Program-made: the position numbers and the translations under genes
In this document: one piece after another, positions 47,670 through 59,866 of the stretch
How positions within the stretch are numbered: position 1 is the stretch's first letter
Layout of the letters: every line of letters starts with the position of its first letter
Notes under the pieces: model-generated
What the model was told of the DNA's origin: nothing
The model's input: only the letters and a program-made list of their open reading frames with translations
Databases searched by the model: none
Assembly (NCBI GenBank): GCA_029706075.1
Contig: JAINUG010000110.1
Coordinates: 1,025,213 to 1,089,212 of the forward strand
Length of the DNA: 64,000 nucleotides
Reading direction: 5' to 3'
DNA from: Aldrovandia affinis
Lineage: Eukaryota; Chordata; Actinopteri; Notacanthiformes; Halosauridae

Positions 47670-49436
47670 GTAATGTAACCCTTCCACATGTTATCTGCCG
47701 GAAAACTCTAGCCAACTGGTTCTGTCACCGTTATATACGGTGAATAGCACTTTTATATCACTTTGGTTAAAATGTTTGCAGGTCTTAAAAAAATAAATAC
47801 TGTCTTCATGTTCAGAGGTCTTCATTCTCAAAACAAAACAAAATAAACATGCTGTCTTAATGTTGTAATATGCACAGTAATTAATTAATTTCTGATTTTT
47901 TGTGATATTAGCCTATTTTTTTCAAAGAAAATGGCAGTTTGTTAGCGGAGTATTTTTGTTCTAAGATGTTCTGATCACTTTCGGTTTTGATGATGTGCAA
48001 AAGAAGCTCTCCGGGGTCAATGCGGTTAATGGGCAGTTATGGTAAATATGGAAAAGCTAAATTGATACAGGACAAACCACACATTGTGATCAATAATGTT
48101 TATCATCACCATAGGTGCAAAGTCAACAGAATGAAATGGAAACTTGGAAGCCAGAGGGAAATGCATCACCTTATTGTTTATGTATGGTGCAGTGCATGGC
48201 AACAGCTGCTGAATTACGGAGAAGCATGAATTAGTTCCGACAATAATAGCCAGGGAGGAAACTGTGAGCTGGGTGGTGATTGAGTAACAGTGGTGATTGG
48301 CTGGCTGCTGACAAGTTATGTAAAAACAAAAAAATAACAACAATTATTTGCTGGTTCTGCATTCATTTCTACACTGGTTGTGAGGCTTGGTGAGTGTTTA
48401 TGTGTGGAGCTACTGCTGTTCCAGTTCTACAAGCCGTACTGTAGAAAGCAAGGTTCACATAGTAGCTAATGTTTAACCTATGTGTTTGCACCCTGAGGGG
48501 TTTTTCCCCTGAACATAAAGCTTGACAATATTGAATATTCAAACAATATACATGTGCACTGCACAACAGGAAATTGGAACAGTTTTCCGATATCTTTGAA
48601 AGTGCCCTAGGCATTGTATCAGACAATGTATGGATATTGGGTGCTAGACTATGTTCAGAAGCTTGTCGTTCACCAAAGCATTCCTTTTGATACAGTTGCT
48701 TACATCACAATGGTTAATAATATGTAATGTATAAGCAAATGCATTTCTTTGAATTGTCAAGTCGATGGAAAAAGCTAAGCCAGGCTTCTGTTCAGTCCAA
48801 ACGATGTGCACTTTGTCCTTAACTTAGAATAATGAACTAAAACAAGTGTTACTTTTGAAATGTCTTACACAGCAACACAAGTTCGGAACTCACTGGAATG
48901 AATGTAAAACGGTGTGTATTATATTTTTAAAAAGCAGCACTTGCTTTCATTTGTTAGCCAAGGTTTAGGAAAATTGCATTTTGGTTAGGTTTTAATAGAA
49001 GCCTAAGGGTTTGTACATATGGATGTATGGATGTATTCCAATATGGCTGTGAAATGCAAGTCCATGGATCCTTGGCTTTGATGAAATCATTCCTGCTCGA
49101 TGCTGAGCGCTGTTGTTTTTCCTTTCTTTGCGTTTTCCAGCATCGGCCAAAGTCGGGTTGCATTCTATGCTCTCGGGCAGAGACATTGCTCCCATCCAAA
49201 TTGTTAGCATAACCAGCCCTGAGTTCAGGCGTGACACGCTGTCCTGCCTCTGATCCCTGGAGCACAGTGCTGTCTGGAAGCATAAGACATGCAACGGCAG
49301 AGCATCAGTGCTAATGTCATTAAACCACAGCATTTTTCTGCTTTCTCCTCCTCTGATTTGTTGCTTTCAATATCTTCTGTTTTTCTTTTTTGTCCCCCCC
49401 CCACCCCCACCCACTTCGCACTATTTCTTACCATAG
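47670..49436 (+). other. ank3: ank3 intron before the 12-nt microexon
   Basis: 1.8 kb, AT-rich. Its last 60 bp are an unusually long T/C tract with a poly-C run, ending TTACCATAG. Confidence 0.6.
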
Positions 49437-49448
49437 CCCTAAAATCAG
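49437..49448 (+). CDS. ank3: ank3 12-nt microexon (PKIS)
   Basis: CCCTAAAATCAG between ACCATAG and GTAAGAG. With the AG left by exon 24 it reads ...SA-S-P-K-I and then S-LRSFSS. Mammalian ankyrin-G isoforms differ by exactly SASPKISLRSFSS versus SASLRSFSS (remembered). The very strong upstream pyrimidine tract compensates for the tiny exon. Skipping it keeps frame, so it is probably an alternative, perhaps tissue-specific, exon. It adds a lysine and a serine to the linker. Confidence 0.9.
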
Positions 49449-51059
49449 GTAAGAGGGCATGACACATTTACAGCCACTTACATTTATTTAGCCCCCGACC
49501 ATCACAACCTCATGAAACACTGTCTTGTGATGTGTGTTTGGCTTGGTACTTTTTTACTGTTACAAAATGTCCTCTTTTAGGGATAATATTAAATATTTAA
49601 ATAGAATGATGCAAATTATTTCTTGTTGTAAAAAGTAACGTGAAAAAGACAATGTGCTGTGCTTGGTTAGCTTCCCCACAGATAATGCCTTTTGTGCTTA
49701 GTGTGAACATTGAAAGGTGATGCATCCCATTGCATTGTTTCTGCTACTTTATGTAGTTTCCAGGGATCAATCGATGACAGCCTGGTGAAGCGTTCTCAGG
49801 AAAAAAATGCCTCTTTGCAAACTTCATGTATTTACTTGGTTTCGCTTTTACAAAGACTCACAGATAATTGTATACCCCAGCACTAAAGCAAAGGATCTGT
49901 AAAAATATGGAGTGTTTACTTCTCTTTAACTGATATCCAGTCTCACGTTGGCTAGACATCTGGCTGACCTGTAACTCTGGTATGTGGTATGTGGAACATG
50001 CCATAGAGCTGTAAAATATGCAGACATTTTATCCCAAGGAAAGACGTAGCTTACTTGTAAATTGAAACTCACACCGTCTCTGGAGTGGAAAGATGAATCA
50101 TAAATAGATTCGTAGCTAGAAATAGGAAGTGTATTTGTGTCAGCTCTGTGCTTGGGTTTATGTTGCCTAGAAACATTCATTGAGCCAGAAAACATGCTTT
50201 CCTCTGTGTTAAATGCCACCTTAGCATGCTGGTGTCAGCACTTGCCACAACCACACATAAAGTACAGCACCCAGGCTGAGAGAACAAGCAGAGGAGCATG
50301 CACTTTTCAGGGACTGTAACTACTCTGGCAAATCCCTGTATTAGTGTTTTGTTTTGCTATTGAATGGGGTATCAAAGATAACTTTGCTGTCAGCAAGTAA
50401 GTAAGGGAGTTGTAACAGAGGCCCACCGCTCTCTCTTTGTAGCCTGTTCTGCAGGATTAATCGGGGTGAATCATTATCAGTTCATAGCTAGATTTCAAGA
50501 TGTAATGCATCAGTTATTACATTATATATACAGCTGCATCTCTATTAAATATGTAATTGAAAACCACTCTGGAAATGCAATATTATCTTCTCAGTGGTCC
50601 TTATTTAGTCATTTTAATCTCTTGTTCTCAATGTCGCTTACAATGCATAATGTTTTAGAAAATATTTAAAATTATAAATAGAAATTCATTAAAATTGAAA
50701 GAAATCTTGCTCAGCTACATGCAAAAATTCGTACATCATTGTCTTAGTTCTTTGTGTGTTAATCTGGTTGCACGCCCCTATTCATTTCATTCAGATGTCC
50801 ACAAAGAAACAAGCCCGGTTCTCACCACCTCTCTCCCTGTCTGGGAAGCACTCATTCTCCCATCCCCATCTTTGAGTAACTTCTGTCCTGTGCTGTGGAT
50901 TTTGTTTTTGAATTATGCAGTCCCTGGAAGTTGCATGCAGTGATTAATTTTTCGTTTTGTTTTTTGTTTGTTTGTTTGTTTGTTTGTGTGTTGGTTTTTT
51001 GTTTTCTGTTCACCTCATTATCACTCCCCTACTGTGTGGTAACTTGTAAAATACACCAG
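49449..51059 (+). other. ank3: ank3 intron before exon 26
   Basis: 1.6 kb, AT-rich, with a (TTTG)n run at about 50957-50988. No other feature. Confidence 0.6.
50957..50988. repeat. (TTTG)n microsatellite
   Basis: Seven or so TTTG units, about 70-100 bp upstream of an ank3 acceptor. Confidence 0.85.
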
Positions 51060-51162
51060 CCTCCGCTCCTTCAGTTCGGATAGGTCCAACACCCTGAACC
51101 GGAGCTCCTACGCCCGGGACAGCATGATGATTGAGGAGATCCTCGCCCCCAACAAAGAAACG
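51060..51162 (+). CDS. ank3: ank3 exon 26: LRSFSSDRS linker
   Basis: 103 nt, taking two bases and ending in phase 0. Encodes LRSFSSDRSNTLNRSS then YARDSMMIEEILAPNKET. It is serine-rich and conserved in ankyrin-G. The acceptor (GTAAAATACACCAG) has a poor adjacent pyrimidine tract; a better one lies about 25 bp further upstream. Confidence 0.95.
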
Positions 51163-52701
51163 GTATGGCCCTCCACCTCTGTTTCTCTTCAGCACACTCC
51201 TATGCAAGGGCACAACCTTCCATGTTAGCTGTCTAAATGATCTTCTTACTTTATGAAGTTAGTTTGCAGAAATAATATTTTTTTAATTCAACGAGGGGGA
51301 AGGGGGAAGCCAGATCATTCAAATAGTGTCACATTCATAGTTTGTAAAATCTTACCTGAAAACAGGGATTGTGGTTAGTGACCAAGTGCACAATGTGAAA
51401 AGGTATGCAGATTCGATAATATTATTCAGGAGAAAATACAAAGTGCCAAAGATGAAAGCTGAAGAGTGAGGGAAGAACCTACTCAGGAAAAGTTCCGGAA
51501 TGGTTCCAGCCAAGAATAGAGCATGGCACGTCTGGCTTTGCTGTTTCAATGCCCGGCAGAGGAATCGAAGAACAAAACTGGACAAATCGAAACGGCTCAA
51601 ATGAATTCACAGGGCAATGCTATATCAAATGTAGTCACTGTTTACAAGACGCCATATGGGAAACGGTATCTGTTTGTGACAATTCCACACTTTGAAACGG
51701 TGCGATGTAACAGTATCAGACGGCCCTTCGAGCGTTATTCGCTCATGAGGTGATGTGTTCTGCTCACAGCTGAATCCTCGTAGAGTGTGAAGGAGGGGAG
51801 TCACAGCTCAGCTCTGACAGGCCCCTGACACACAGTGAGGTATTGAAACATCAGCCCTGCCAGCCAGGGCCCCACGGCGGCCGTGTCGAGCGGCGCAGCA
51901 ACACTGCACGGTCTGTTTTGCAATGCGGCGGTCAGGGGGCCCGAATTGTGAATCATGAGCGCAAGGAACTCGATACAGTCCATTGCCCCTGTGAATTCTC
52001 TTTGAAGTGTCAAAACACGCCACAGACCTTTACACAAAGCTCGACACAGTTCAGGTGTGACAGAGAGTGTACAGTTCGATGTTAAGTGCCACATGCGAGA
52101 ACGTATACAGATTTTCGCCGTTAAATGTGTGCCGAGTGGCCTCTGCCAGTAATGGTAACTTTAGGATGCCGAGCTTCCTTATTTAAAGTGCAGGTTGCGT
52201 ACTCATGAAAATAGCTAGAGGGGGTTTAGAATTTCTTTGATCGCCGAGACTATTCACTCGAGGATATCTGTTTTCAGGAGTAGGAATGGATCTGAAATGC
52301 TGGCGATTCGAAGCCATACGTCATGTTTACTGCTAGTGGATATCAGAGTCTCTCTCCCTGTGTTTAGCACTTTGTGTTCTTTTCAGCCGAAATAAATAAT
52401 TCATTCGCGAAGCTGCACTATAGTTACCGTGGCTGTGGCTGTAGCCTCAGCCTGGCTTAGTCCAATAAATACCTCTCTGGCATTATCTGTACTTGCAAAT
52501 GAGGAGTTCCTCAAGTGAAGCATGAAAGCTATGCATGGGTAGGAGGTGTCATAGGCAGAGACGAGTGTTCTCATGACACCTAATATGGCAAAACAAGTTC
52601 TATTTATTATCTCTGTGGAAGGAAGTTGCATTCTATTAAGCTCTTTTGCCAAATTTGCAGGGCCATCCATGTGATTAAAGATTGTCTTTTCTCTTCAAAA
52701 G

Positions 52702-52752
52702 CTTCAGAATGTCTGTAAAGACATGTCCTTCATTGTTGAGCCTCAGAATAAG
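52702..52752 (+). CDS. ank3: candidate 51-nt cassette exon of ank3
   Basis: 17 codons, phase 0/0, encoding LQNVCKDMSFIVEPQNK. Preceded by TTGTCTTTTCTCTTCAAAAG (good pyrimidine tract) and followed by GTATAT. It lies between exons 26 and 27, whose junction is also phase 0, so inclusion would add 17 residues without shifting frame. An alternative acceptor 6 nt further on (after CTTCAG) would give 15 codons. I do not recognise the peptide. Support is splice-site quality and phase only; transcript data would be needed to confirm it. Confidence 0.45.
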
Positions 52753-53193
52753 GTATATGATGCATTGACATGCAGCTACTGTATTGTTTTCTAATCCACA
52801 ATTCAAATGCAGACAAACAATGGCTTTGCTGCATTTGCTGATTTTTTTCCCTCCAGTCTACGAACCGAGCTGTGCCTGAATTTTCATTTCAGTCATTTGT
52901 TGTAGTACTTTATCATTTTATCATTCAATTTAATTTTGCATACAGGATGTCTTAACATCAACAAATGTTGGCCTCCATAAATTCCAGAGTTTGCTTTTCT
53001 TCCCCCCACTTAAGCGTTTATATTTTTAACAACTGGAATTTGCTATATCATTTTTTTAAATTCGATTTTTAATGTTTCTTTAAGAGCATGCTCCATTTCA
53101 GCGCTTGGTAACCCCGGCAACACAGTAGCACAACACTGTAAATGTGGGTGGAGTTTGGGGAACATGCAGTGTACTGTGTAATTTTGGGGTCCT

Positions 53194-53342
53194 GGGCCCG
53201 TATTCACAGAGCGTCTCATAGTAGGAGTGCTGATCTAGGATCAGTTTTGCATTTTAGCACATAATGAATAATGGATATTGACAGGGGAAACCTGATCCTG
53301 GATAAGCGCTTACAGTCTGGGATGCTTTATGAATGCAGGCCC
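53194..53342. mobile_element. foldback/MITE-like element, diverged copy
   Basis: The left arm has GGGCCCGTATTCACAGAGCG and GTAGGAGTGCTGATCTAGG. The right arm is a diverged inverted version ending GAATGCAGGCCC. It shares its core with the element at 35798-35956, so the two belong to one family. Confidence 0.8.
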
Positions 53343-53466
53343 TGTTATCTCATTTTAAGGGTGGTAAGACAATAGTATGCCAAAAATGCACAGGCACGCA
53401 CTGGGGTGGACGGTGGGCTGCATGCCGCCGGTGCGAGTGTGGTGACTGGACGGCTCTGTTTTTCAG

Positions 53467-53573
53467 CACCTGGCGACGGCCAAAGAGTACGACACGGACT
53501 CTCTGAGACGGTACAGCTGGGCCGCTGACACCCTCGATAATGTCAACCTTGTCTCAAGCCCCATCCACTCCGG
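53467..53573 (+). CDS. ank3: ank3 exon 27: linker into ZU5N
   Basis: 107 nt, phase 0 in, two bases out. After GTTTTTCAG and before GTAAGC. Encodes HLATAKEYDTDSLRRYSW and ends SSPIHSG. YSWAADTLDNVNLVSSPIHSG is the conserved approach to the first ZU5 domain. Confidence 0.96.
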
Positions 53574-55357
53574 GTAAGCGCCAACTCTGTCCCCGGATGC
53601 ACAGGTACATCAAGGGAATGTGTTAACATGACGGTTCTGCTGAAGAGTAGCGGTGAGGAATGACTATTTCAGACTCTCCCACAGGGTCTTAGACAATCAT
53701 GTTTATTCAGGTTAAAAAATACGATAATATCGGTTAACCCTGTTTCAGTTCTACTTTTCTTAAGTGCCAGAACATGCAGTTACATGTACAGAGGGGGAGC
53801 CCGAAATGTATCCTGCAGTGAATATTGTCATGATGTATCCACGTTGCTCTGTGTTCGAGTTCATTTTACACGCAGCTGTAAAACGCCTCGCGAATAATGT
53901 TGTACTCGAGATTGTGCTTGCCAAGCATTAAACTTGAAGCAGTGTGCCATTTTCTTTTGCTTCTACTGTAGTATGGGCATCTCCCTCTCTGCTAGTGGCC
54001 TGTGCTATGTTTTCTATTTCCTCTGTTCTTTTCCTTTGCTGCTTAAATGCTTCATAATGATAATAATTACGTTGAGACTAACAATCGATATAATATTAAT
54101 ATAAAAGCTCTTTGATTTGTGCCTCCTACATTGTTGCATTTTATTTTTCAGCTTTTCCTCTCCACTTCCCCAGTATGACTCCAGGTGATAATTGTGACCT
54201 GTGATCACAGTTTCTCTTCTTTGTGTTTGTGTCATCTGTGCGGTACCTCACCTAGATTGTTGGCCCGTGTTAGTGCACAGTGGTTGTGTTTGAGACCTAG
54301 CTCTTGTGGCTCTGGTAGGGATAAGCTCAGGTGGCTTATCCTCCACGAGTTTGGAGTCTGATAGTATATATCACGAGGTAACTATAGGGGGATAAAAGAC
54401 ATCACATGTGTGTGGAGAATCACATTACATCTGTCCCACATCTAGGATGACTTTACACAAAGTGGCCTATAGTGTACATTTTCTCTTCTTTTTTTCTTTT
54501 TGTTAAACTAATATGGCTGTAGCTCAAACGGCTGAAAATCGATAGACACGATCGAGTCCTCCGCCATTTGCCAGGGCTGATCGGCTTGCTGTTTACCAAC
54601 AGTTTAATTGCCGAAATTCACTTACAGTTCAATTCACCATCCTGATTTTGTGGTGGTTAACCCAACTAATCGTCATGCTAACTGCAAGTTCAACTATGGA
54701 ATGCACAAGCCTTGCATTTGTAATGGAGAAATACACCCCTGCACCCTAACCTCTCATGTTTTGAGTAAACACAGTATGCTACGAGAGGTCATACTGAGAA
54801 AGTTCAAACAGTAACACAAAATGTGTCTAATATTGATCACTGATTGTTTTATAGAGTGCTTTATCTTGGCAGTATCCTTTTCCCATTTTAGCAACCGTAT
54901 TTCCAATGCCCAGTCTTGTCTCGTTGCTGCAACATGTTCCACAGATTTGGGAGAGTGCCAGCATGCACTTCTTTCTGTCGCCCTGCAGTCCACCAGTTGA
55001 GCTTTGTAGGCGTCGCACGAGCACAGGGCTGGTGCAGGTAGACCGCAGGCACCAAATCTACTAGATACTCGTCACAGATATTTGTGACATCCAATCACGT
55101 GGAGTCACGAGAGACGAGTTGGATAACTGCCAGGATTGAAATCTCAAAGCACCATCTCTCTCTCTCTCTCTCTCTCTCTCGTTCTCTCTCTGTTCCTCTC
55201 TCCTGTTTCTCCTCCCCTTCCGTTTTCCTCTCTTGGAAGTGCGTGTGTGGGTATTTGATCACAGCATGGAAAAAGTCTTCACTGGTGTTAGTAGAGCGGT
55301 CTCTCCCCAGTCCCTGCCCCCTCTCCCCCCCTCACTGAGGCGTGTGCCGGTCCGCAG
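53574..55357 (+). other. ank3: ank3 intron 27
   Basis: 1.8 kb, AT-rich, with a CT microsatellite (55155-55191) and a C-rich tract before the acceptor. No exon-like segment. Confidence 0.6.
55155..55191. repeat. (CT)n microsatellite
   Basis: CT dinucleotide run about 170 bp upstream of the exon 28 acceptor. Confidence 0.9.
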
Positions 55358-55582
55358 GTTCCTGGTCAGTTTCATGGTGGACGCCCGCGGCGGCTCCATG
55401 AGGGGCAGCCGCCACAACGGCATGCGCATCATCATCCCGCCGCGGAAGTGCACGGCGCCCACGCGCATCACCTGCCGCCTGGTCAAGAGGCACAAGCTGG
55501 CCTGCCCCCCGCCCATGGTGGAAGGAGAAGGCCTCGCCAGCCGACTGGTGGAGGTCGGACCAGCCGGAGCCCATTTCCTGGG
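55358..55582 (+). CDS. ank3: ank3 exon 28: ZU5N, spectrin-binding core
   Basis: 225 nt, after GGTCCGCAG and before GTAAGT. Encodes [16 protein letters not shown], then [16 protein letters not shown] and [13 protein letters not shown], ending AHFLG. This is the heart of the first ZU5 domain, which binds beta-spectrin. The Asp-Ala-Arg in FMVDARGG is the triplet whose mutation abolishes spectrin binding in mammalian ankyrins, and it is intact here. The exon is strongly GC-rich. KRHKLA (not KRHRLA) agrees with ankyrin-G. Confidence 0.98.
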
Positions 55583-58564
55583 GTAAGTTTCCTGGGCTGG
55601 ACGTTGCCCTTTGTAACTCATTTGCTATGGAAAACATCTTTTTTTTTGTAGTGTCTGAGGGTAAGGTGTTTTTAAACAGAGAGACAGAATAACCTGTGCT
55701 GCATCGTTTCACCAGCACTGAAGCTGCAATGTACAGGACCTCGAAACAGGTCCTCAGCGCATTTCCTGAGTATCCATATTCCCGTGCTAGCACCTTGCAG
55801 GAGGTGAACACCCCTTACATTAAATCCCGCCCCCCGCCCCCACGCCGCCGCCGCCCCCCCCCCTTCCCCCCTTGCCACGTCACTTACTTTCCTTTGCAAT
55901 GCAATTGTTCCATCTGTCAGGAGAACAGAAAAAAGAGGACTGCTGAAAAAAAGAACCGCCTTAAACATCCTTAAAAAAACGATACTGAGTGAGCCTAGAG
56001 GACTTGGGGAGGGCAGTCCTCTGAGATGCGGTGAGATGTTCAATTTGTGAAGCCATTTCTTTGCTCCGGAAGCAGTGCTTTGGAAAGTGCAGAGTCCTGC
56101 GGGAATGACAGTTTGTTCTCTATGTCCCCTTTTTGTTTTCTCTTATCGCTGCATGGATGTTATTCAGTAAACTCCATCTCCCCAGCAATCTCCCCTCTCT
56201 TAACGAGGGAGAGAGCATGGTTAGCCGAATCCTGCAGCTTGGGCCACGAGGAACAAAATTTATTGGGTAGGAAAATATGTTTAGAAAAGAAGCAAACTGT
56301 CCAAATAAATAATAGATATTATTATTACAATTATTATTACAGTTTTTTTTTGGTCACTCCCATATTTTTCTGTTTCTCTAAAGCTTTCAGTTGATTGTTT
56401 AAGTTTCACTGAAAGCCGACCATGTTGGCTTGATACTTGAGCTGCGCTTGTTAGGCATGGGCATCACCGCGGGCATCGTGCTGTCATGAATGCTTTCTTT
56501 TTCTCCACCCTGGTTGTCTCCCAATGCTGCATCAAACACATTTATCAGTATGGAAGATTTGACCATTTCCGTCAACCATGGAGAAGGTATCCGTTCAGTC
56601 GAGAAGGGGCAGGGGTGCTGTGTGTCAAAGTGTCTTTGGGAAATGCGGAAACAGTCATTCTTGCAAATGTTTTTCGATAAATTAAAGCAGCTATTGAATA
56701 CAACTGCAATGCGGTTTGTCCTTAAGTTTGAGTAACCGGTTTATATTTTTTGTTTTTGAGTTTATTACTTATTACATGCAGTTTTTTTTGGATTCATGTC
56801 AGTGATTGTCAATCGCAAAATGTTGTGTAAGAAAGAAAAAAAAAACGTGGCAACTGCTGAAATATGTTTCTCAAAATTAAGGACAAAAAGGATTACGGTT
56901 AGATTAAGTAGAGTCCAAATTTGTTAACCAAACATGATGGGGACCTTTTAGTCAAAAATATTTGCCTGAAATATCTGTTATTTAAAAAGCGTAACTTTCA
57001 CACATCAATCCATATATCTATTAGTAATAATCACTGAAATCAAATCATTGAATCAAATTCCTATATTTGAATGGTGGATAAATATGTGCTCACTTATACC
57101 TACAACTGTTATCTCTGGTACCTTCTCTGTGTCAGTTTATTTCACATTAAATGTCATGCACTAAACTGTAAAATCATGTGTGTATTAAATGTTGGGGTAG
57201 ACAGTATCATTCTTGTTGACTACACAGGTGGCATTATACGTATAGACGTGATGATGAGACGAAAGGACCTGTTACATTCACAATTCAAATGTACATTTAA
57301 ATTCCATTTAAACTGGAAAATCAGATCATCAGATCAAATACTATAATTAGGTTTTTGGGTTCTAATGAAGTTGAACCTCTTGTAGTTGGATAGTTTGGGG
57401 CATATGGTATGTATGTAATTTGCCCAAGAAAACCCCAGCAACAAAATATGATTTACTTTTAAGTTGAGTTTTAAAAGTAAATCAGTAGGTAGAGCACAGC
57501 GTTGGCAACGCTTAGGTTGTGGGTTCAATTCCCACTGGGAACACGTATACTGAAAAATGTATGCATTCACTACTATAAGTCGCTTTGGATAAAAGTGTCT
57601 GCTAAATGGCATATATATTAATATATTAATATTGGGCTTCTCCACTGTCCTGAACTCTTAGTATGTAGAAAATGCCTCACAAGCAGAATATTTGATTGCA
57701 GATGCAACCAGTGTAGGAATACAAGGGTACTGTCTAAGTATTACAAAGCTGCAGAGTCCTAATGACAAGTGAATTGCCTCTCAACTTCTGATCTGATTTG
57801 AATCTGATTTAGGTTCTGTCTTATGTTCAATTGTCTTTGTTTACCATCTGGAACCTCCACAGTCTTTAAGTGCAAGGGTTTATAGTGTCATGGGTTACTA
57901 AGTCTATCCAACACGTACCTTTCAAAGACAAATCTTGTGTTTTTACACTAGTTACCTTTTGGGTTTCACTCTCTGTCTCTGCTACGTCTATTAATGTACA
58001 TTTAGAGTGATAAATATGTTCACAGCATATTAACCTGGTTGTGGCATTTGAATTTCATCTATCACTGTATATCCTTGGTGATTGACTTTGCCCAGCTTAC
58101 CCTTTTCCAACGATAGGATTGAAACCCTTGCTGATTTTTCAAAATTCCTTCAATTTTTCACATTTTATCATTTATATATATAAGGATTATGCAGCTTTTC
58201 TGATGCTTCAGTCTTGTGTCAAGTGTAAATGGCATCATTTTCATTTATTTAAATTAAGTTAATTGAAATGATTTACATTGAAGCATTTTATGAAGTAATG
58301 CTAAAGTTATATATAGAACTGCAAGTTGATGTATGGTTGATGTCCTGGGTCTGCATCATTTCCCACTTTCACTACTCCTATAAAAAAGTATAAACTATCC
58401 ATACACAATTGGTTATGTAGCCCCCCCCCCCAAATCAACCGGCACGCCTCACCACCTTCCCCTTTCCATTCTCTAATCTGAGACTACATCAAGGCCCTGT
58501 CATCGCATCCTCACCACACACCGTCACCATGGAGCTCAGTGTTTACAGCCTGTGTTCTTTCCAG
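55583..58564 (+). other. ank3: ank3 intron 28
   Basis: 3 kb, AT-rich, with a C-rich patch at 55830-55870 and a SINE at 57480-57620. No exon-like segment. Confidence 0.6.
57480..57620 (+). mobile_element. tRNA-derived SINE, short form
   Basis: Begins CAGTAGGTAGAGCACAGCG. It has a B box, GGGTTCAATTCCCAC, and ends CGCTTTGGATAAAAGTGTC followed by TGCTAAATGGCATATA. Same family as 28848-28990, with the GGATA loop better preserved. Confidence 0.85.
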
Positions 58565-58719
58565 CCCTGTGATAGTGGAGATCCCCCATTTTGGCTCACT
58601 GAGGGGTAATGAGAGGGAGCTGATCATGCTCAGAAGCGAAAATGGCGAGACGTGGAAGGAGCACCAGTATGATTGCAAAACGGACGACCTCAACGAGCTT
58701 CTCAATGGCATGGATGAAG
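58565..58719 (+). CDS. ank3: ank3 exon 29: ZU5N second half
   Basis: 155 nt, taking two bases and passing on one. After CTTTCCAG and before GTACGC. Encodes [16 protein letters not shown] then [14 protein letters not shown] and ends LLNGMDE. It completes ZU5N; the PHFGSLRG and ENGETWKEH stretches match ankyrin-G. Confidence 0.98.
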
Positions 58720-59181
58720 GTACGCCTCCAGTCATGGAAGGAAAGAGGATTAGCATGGATGCCAAATCGATTTGGATCCTTATATTATCGGCCACAGCCA
58801 TACATACCACCTTTGTTTTTACCTTTGTAGACTTGTTTGCCCATATGGCTGACATGAAGAATGGTGGTATTTACAGCATGGTGTTTGTGAGCCAGTGGGT
58901 GGTATATTTCCCCATTTCTGGACCATTTAGAACCATTAATCCAATGCATTGTTCGTGTTGTATGAGACACTGTCTTTTGGATAAAGCTTGATTTCTGATT
59001 CCATGTGGTCATTACAAATCAACCACAATTGCAAAACATTTTTAATTATGAATTATTATGAATTATTAAATATGTACGCCCTCATATAATCTTCGACTAC
59101 TGTGTAGTACTTAACAACACTGTAGTTGCTTTTCTCACTAGTGAGGAGAGAGAATGTGTCCAACACTTTTGCTTTCCACAG
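58720..59181 (+). other. ank3: ank3 intron 29
   Basis: 462 bp, no feature. An open frame continues from exon 29 into the intron for about 90 codons but has no similarity and is an artefact. Confidence 0.7.
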
Positions 59182-59393
59182 AACTGGACAGCCCGGATGA
59201 CCTTGAGAAGAAACGCATCTGTCGGATCATCACCAAGGATTTCCCACAGTACTTTGCGGTCGTGTCTCGAATCAAGCAGGAGAGCAACCAGATGGGCCCA
59301 GAGGGAGGGGTGCTGTCCAGCCTGACGGTTCCAATGGTTCAGGCCTCTTTCCCAGAAGGAGCGCTGACCAAGAAGATTCGAGTTGGCCTGCAG
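59182..59393 (+). CDS. ank3: ank3 exon 30: start of ZU5C
   Basis: 212 nt, two bases then 70 codons, ending in phase 0. After TTCCACAG and before GTTTGT. Encodes [14 protein letters not shown], then [16 protein letters not shown] and [15 protein letters not shown]. This is the link between the ZU5 domains and the first part of ZU5C, which packs against UPA. Confidence 0.98.
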
Positions 59394-59658
59394 GTTTGTG
59401 CCCTGTTTCAGCTCACCAGCATAGTTCACAAGTACAGTAAATCACGAACAGCCACATACTACAGATTTTTATAAACATTTCTGTATACAGAATGCTACAT
59501 TGCTTGTTAAAGGTCAGGTAAATACAGTAGATGCTTTTGGCTTGATTGCAAACAAATCAAGAATCATGAAATTACTGTAGTTTTCCAGGATGCTTTTTCC
59601 TAAAGCTAATGAATTGGTCTGTCTATAACTGAAACTACAACACAATCTCACTTGCCAG

Positions 59659-59866
59659 GCTCAGCCCGTCCCAGATGAAATGGTGAAGAAGATTTTAGGG
59701 AACAGGGCCACATTCAGCCCCATAGTGACCGTTGAGCCCCGGAGGAGGAAGTTCCACAAACCCATCACCATGACGATCCCTGTCCCTCCCCTGTCTGGGG
59801 AAGGGGTCACGAACGGCTATAAAGGGGACTGCACACCTTGTCTGAGGCTCCTCTGCAGCATTACAG
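59659..59866 (+). CDS. ank3: ank3 exon 31: ZU5C core, GC donor
   Basis: 208 nt, phase 0 in, one base out. Encodes [15 protein letters not shown] then [16 protein letters not shown], ending LLCSIT. To join the next exon (GGTSPAQW) in frame, the exon must end at ATTACAG, which is followed by GCATGT, not GT. The nearest GT, 4 nt later, would break the frame. CAG|GCATGT fits the GC-AG intron class. A sequencing error at one base is the alternative. Confidence 0.93.

Larger units (their letters stand above)
51163..53466 (+). other. ank3: ank3 intron 26
   Basis: 2.3 kb. Contains a candidate 51-nt cassette exon (52702-52752) and a second foldback element (53194-53342). Confidence 0.6.

Noticed and set aside
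58720..58991. Open frame continuing past exon 29
   Set aside because: Read-through into the intron; the true donor at 58720 joins the next exon in frame.
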